Notes under the pieces: model-generated
Told to the model about the DNA's origin: nothing
What the model saw: the letters and a program-made list of their open reading frames with translations, nothing else
The model's database searches: none
Assembly: GCA_023382975.1 (NCBI GenBank)
Contig: JAHDXO010000011.1
Location: 61,056-125,055, forward strand
Direction of reading: 5' to 3'
From: Pirellulaceae bacterium
GTDB lineage: Bacteria > Planctomycetota > Planctomycetia > Pirellulales > Pirellulaceae
DNA length: 64,000 nucleotides
Shown here: one piece after another, positions 62,511 to 64,000 of the stretch
How positions within the stretch are numbered: position 1 is the stretch's first letter
Layout: the number at the start of each line of letters is the position of its first letter
Program-made: the position numbers and the translations under genes

Positions 62511-63644
62511 CTATGAACCGGCCGTTTCTTCGGACGTGACGTTTTCCAAATTGTCCTCGGCCTCGGCTGGAGTACCCGGCACATCTTCCTCCATGTTGTC
62601 GTCGACGTCGTCCGAGACTGCGTCTTCCGGCAGCGGGTCGATGTTCAACCATTGATTCCGGATCTCCTCCGGAACCGATTCACGCCACATCGAGAGGACT
62701 TCGGCCACATCGATGTGCGGGTTTCCCTTTTCATTCCCCTCCTGGCCAGAGGCGGCGGCATGAAGAGGAACCCATAGCATGTCGACTCGGTCGCTGTCCG
62801 GGAAATAGCTGCCATCGGTGATCTTGCCTTGATCGTCCAGTTGCAGCGTGTAGTGGAAGTACTTGACTCGGTGAAGATGCTGTGCCTGGTCGAATTCGCG
62901 TTTGGTGCTGAGCGTGTAAGCGATGTTCATCTTCACTTCGACCGTGTTGCCGGGTCGTTTGGCCGACGAGGCGGCGTAAGCATAGATCGGGTAGTTGAAA
63001 ACCTCGCGATCCAAGGCGGTATCCATGGCCACAGGGTGCGAACCTCGTCCGATCCAGTTCGCGATTACCGCGTGAAAGGTCCCGGGATTAATTGCCGGAT
63101 CAACGCCACCGAGAAACTCGGAATGGTTGTACATGTAGATTTCGGCCAGCAATCCCTTGATGTCGGCCGGTGTGAACACAACGCCGTTGCGGGTCACGCG
63201 ATTCCGCGGCTCGGCGTGGCGGATCGCGGCTGCTGCCCAACCGTTGCAGTGCCCGTGCCAACCCGGAGTTCGTTCTGTCGGAATCCTGAGAATTCCAAAT
63301 ATCCGTCCACGGACTACCGTTCGCTCCTTTTGCGACGTCGTGTCCGTGTGCTCGTGCGCCGTGGCTAACAAGCGTCCGTCATGGAACGCGCGATCGTATT
63401 TGCGAAGCACCTCGATCGTGCCGCCGGCCAAATCCGGGTAGTCGTGGCCCGAGTAGGGAACGCGATGCTTTGGCACACTGCCCTTAGTCGGCAAATCGGC
63501 GAACGCCCAAACGAACTCGGTCTCCCACCAACGCTGGAAGTTCTCGTCCAGATAATCCTTCTCTTCGGACTTGATGGACGTCGAAGCTTGACCGACGCTG
63601 CTGAACGTCAATGCAACGGCCAGAGTGACAAGGCAAGTCCCCAT
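62511..63644 (-). CDS. Secreted transglutaminase-elicitor-like protein
   Basis: The protein has 377 residues from the ATG at 63644, which has GGGAG upstream and opens a signal peptide (MGTCLVTLAVALTFSSVGQA). GWHGHCNGWAAAAIRHAEPR at about 140 holds a Cys followed by the family Gly-Trp-Ala, and FTPADIKGLLAEIYMYNHSE follows. NPGTFHAVIANWIGRGSHPV (about 220) supplies a His, and FNYPIYAYAASSAK an Asn/Tyr region. This order resembles the transglutaminase elicitor family known from oomycetes and some bacteria. The C-terminal 45 residues are a very acidic tail (PEDAVSDDVDDNMEEDVPGT). Protein cross-linking is the family activity; here it is an inference. Confidence 0.65.
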   Translation of the reverse strand: MGTCLVTLAVALTFSSVGQASTSIKSEEKDYLDENFQRWWETEFVWAFADLPTKGSVPKHRVPYSGHDYPDLAGGTIEVLRKYDRAFHDGRLLATAHEHTDTTSQKERTVVRGRIFGILRIPTERTPGWHGHCNGWAAAAIRHAEPRNRVTRNGVVFTPADIKGLLAEIYMYNHSEFLGGVDPAINPGTFHAVIANWIGRGSHPVAMDTALDREVFNYPIYAYAASSAKRPGNTVEVKMNIAYTLSTKREFDQAQHLHRVKYFHYTLQLDDQGKITDGSYFPDSDRVDMLWVPLHAAASGQEGNEKGNPHIDVAEVLSMWRESVPEEIRNQWLNIDPLPEDAVSDDVDDNMEEDVPGTPAEAEDNLENVTSEETAGS

Positions 63645-63719
63645 GGTGGCTCCCTGCTTTGGCTTGCGATGTGAATGTGGCGGGTTGAAACAAGGCAGAT
63701 CGGCGAGGCGGTGACAAAC

Positions 63720-63735
63720 GGGACAGGCACCTCGC
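63720..63735. repeat. Single end of the family C element
   Basis: GGGACAGGCACCTCGC is the reverse complement form of the family C right end (GTGCCTGTCCC). It is upstream of the transglutaminase-like gene. Confidence 0.55.
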
Positions 63736-63753
63736 AACCAACAACCATACCAC

Positions 63754-63788
63754 AAAAAAACGCCCCTGCATTCATTGCCAGGGGCGTT
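63754..63788 (-). terminator. Rho-independent terminator of the gene at the right window edge
   Basis: AACGCCCCTG (63759-63768) and CAGGGGCGTT (63779-63788) make a perfect 10-bp stem with a 10-nt loop. On the minus strand a run of seven T residues follows, so it ends transcription of the minus-strand gene that stops at 63854. Confidence 0.9.
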
Positions 63789-63853
63789 CTTACAGTCTTC
63801 TGTTGTTGAACCGGCCGGATCGGCAGAGTGGTCACGGAAACCTGACCAGAGTG

Positions 63854-64000
63854 TTACTTCTGGGTCGGCTTCTGGAAGTGCCCGCCATTCTTCTGAGCCG
63901 CGCCGTTGCCCGACTTCTGAGCCGGCTTCAGTCCGCCGTCTTTCTGAGCCGCGCCGTCCTTCTGAGCCGCGCCGTCCTTCTGAGCCGCGCCGTCCTTCTG
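63854..64000 (-). CDS. C-terminus of a repeat-rich protein (runs off the window edge)
   Basis: The visible 48 residues end in the stop at 63854-63856. They consist of six-residue repeats QKDGAA (at least three), then degenerate versions (QKDGGLKPAQKSGNGAAQKN) and a final HFQKPTQK. The repeat is Lys/Gln/Gly-rich, basic and surely disordered. A perfect terminator follows 66 nt downstream, so the gene is probably real and expressed. The rest of the protein is outside the window, and no function can be given. Confidence 0.6.
   Translation of the reverse strand, partial: QKDGAAQKDGAAQKDGAAQKDGGLKPAQKSGNGAAQKNGGHFQKPTQK
63936..64000. repeat. 18-bp tandem repeat within a coding region
   Basis: The unit CCGTCCTTCTGAGCCGCG is repeated about 3.6 times up to the window edge, with degenerate copies to the left (about 63885-63935). 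Each unit encodes QKDGAA on the minus strand. Confidence 0.9.

Noticed and set aside
63936..64000. 18-bp tandem repeat as a CRISPR array
   Set aside because: The units follow each other without spacers and encode a regular hexapeptide in frame with a stop codon.

Overview
The window looks like a chromosomal segment of a planctomycete, most likely of the Pirellulales. The sequence is GC-rich. It carries two DUF1501 proteins, two DUF1549/DUF1553 proteins (one with a CxxCH cytochrome domain), secreted BNR/sialidase-like and DUF4038 proteins, a prenyltransferase/squalene-oxidase-repeat protein and many Tat-like or lipoprotein signal peptides. Small dispersed inverted repeats sit in the gaps between genes. 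I see no rRNA, tRNA, CRISPR array or intact insertion sequence. The assignment rests on gene content, not on a marker gene.

Layout. 1-4.2 kb: end of a secreted protein, a small protein plus HNH nuclease pair, a sialidase-like protein and a GH5-like hydrolase. 4.5-13.9 kb: an envelope/glycan stretch with an LptF/LptG permease, a GT2-ArnT fusion, a small lipoprotein, a UxaA-type dehydratase, a DPM1-like GT2, a GT4 and a TPR-methyltransferase that seems to start at ATT. 14-18 kb: a toxin-antitoxin pair with a decayed toxin, then an adenine methyltransferase and an HNH nuclease with overlapping ends. 18-29 kb: an acidic unknown protein, a sigma factor / membrane DUF1549 protein / DUF1501 set on the minus strand and a divergent DUF1549 cytochrome protein / DUF1501 pair. 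29-39 kb: a HExxH lipoprotein, a sugar-isomerase-like TIM barrel, the squalene-oxidase-repeat protein, an alpha-E / ATP-grasp pair, chorismate synthase and a membrane-anchored unknown. 39-46.5 kb: a graveyard (truncated PIN toxin behind an intact antitoxin, a frameshifted small protein, a broken CzcC-type efflux gene) mixed with intact secreted carbohydrate-active proteins. It ends in selD, which has an in-frame TGA at its active-site position. 46.6-54 kb: a BNR-4 protein and a three-gene type I exporter (ABC, HlyD, TolC) whose ATPase lacks several catalytic residues. 54.7-61.7 kb: the 3' end of a lost type IIG restriction enzyme, then flhA-flhF-flhG-fliA and yjbQ. 62-64 kb: a small protein in a clear transcription unit, a transglutaminase-elicitor-like protein and the repeat-rich C-terminus of an unknown protein.

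How the parts fit. The secreted hydrolases, BNR proteins, the altronate-dehydratase-like enzyme and the isomerase-like barrel fit a life on complex polysaccharides. The glycosyltransferases, LptF/LptG-like permease and ArnT fusion fit building of a modified outer envelope. The flagellar genes encode the export gate and the factors that set number, place and transcription of flagella. Restriction and toxin-antitoxin genes occur in intact and dead forms, which points to repeated gain and loss of defence genes.

The strongest single observation is the selenocysteine-type selD at 45455-46498. Ordinary gene calling would start it after the TGA and lose the catalytic residue. It implies that this organism makes selenoproteins.
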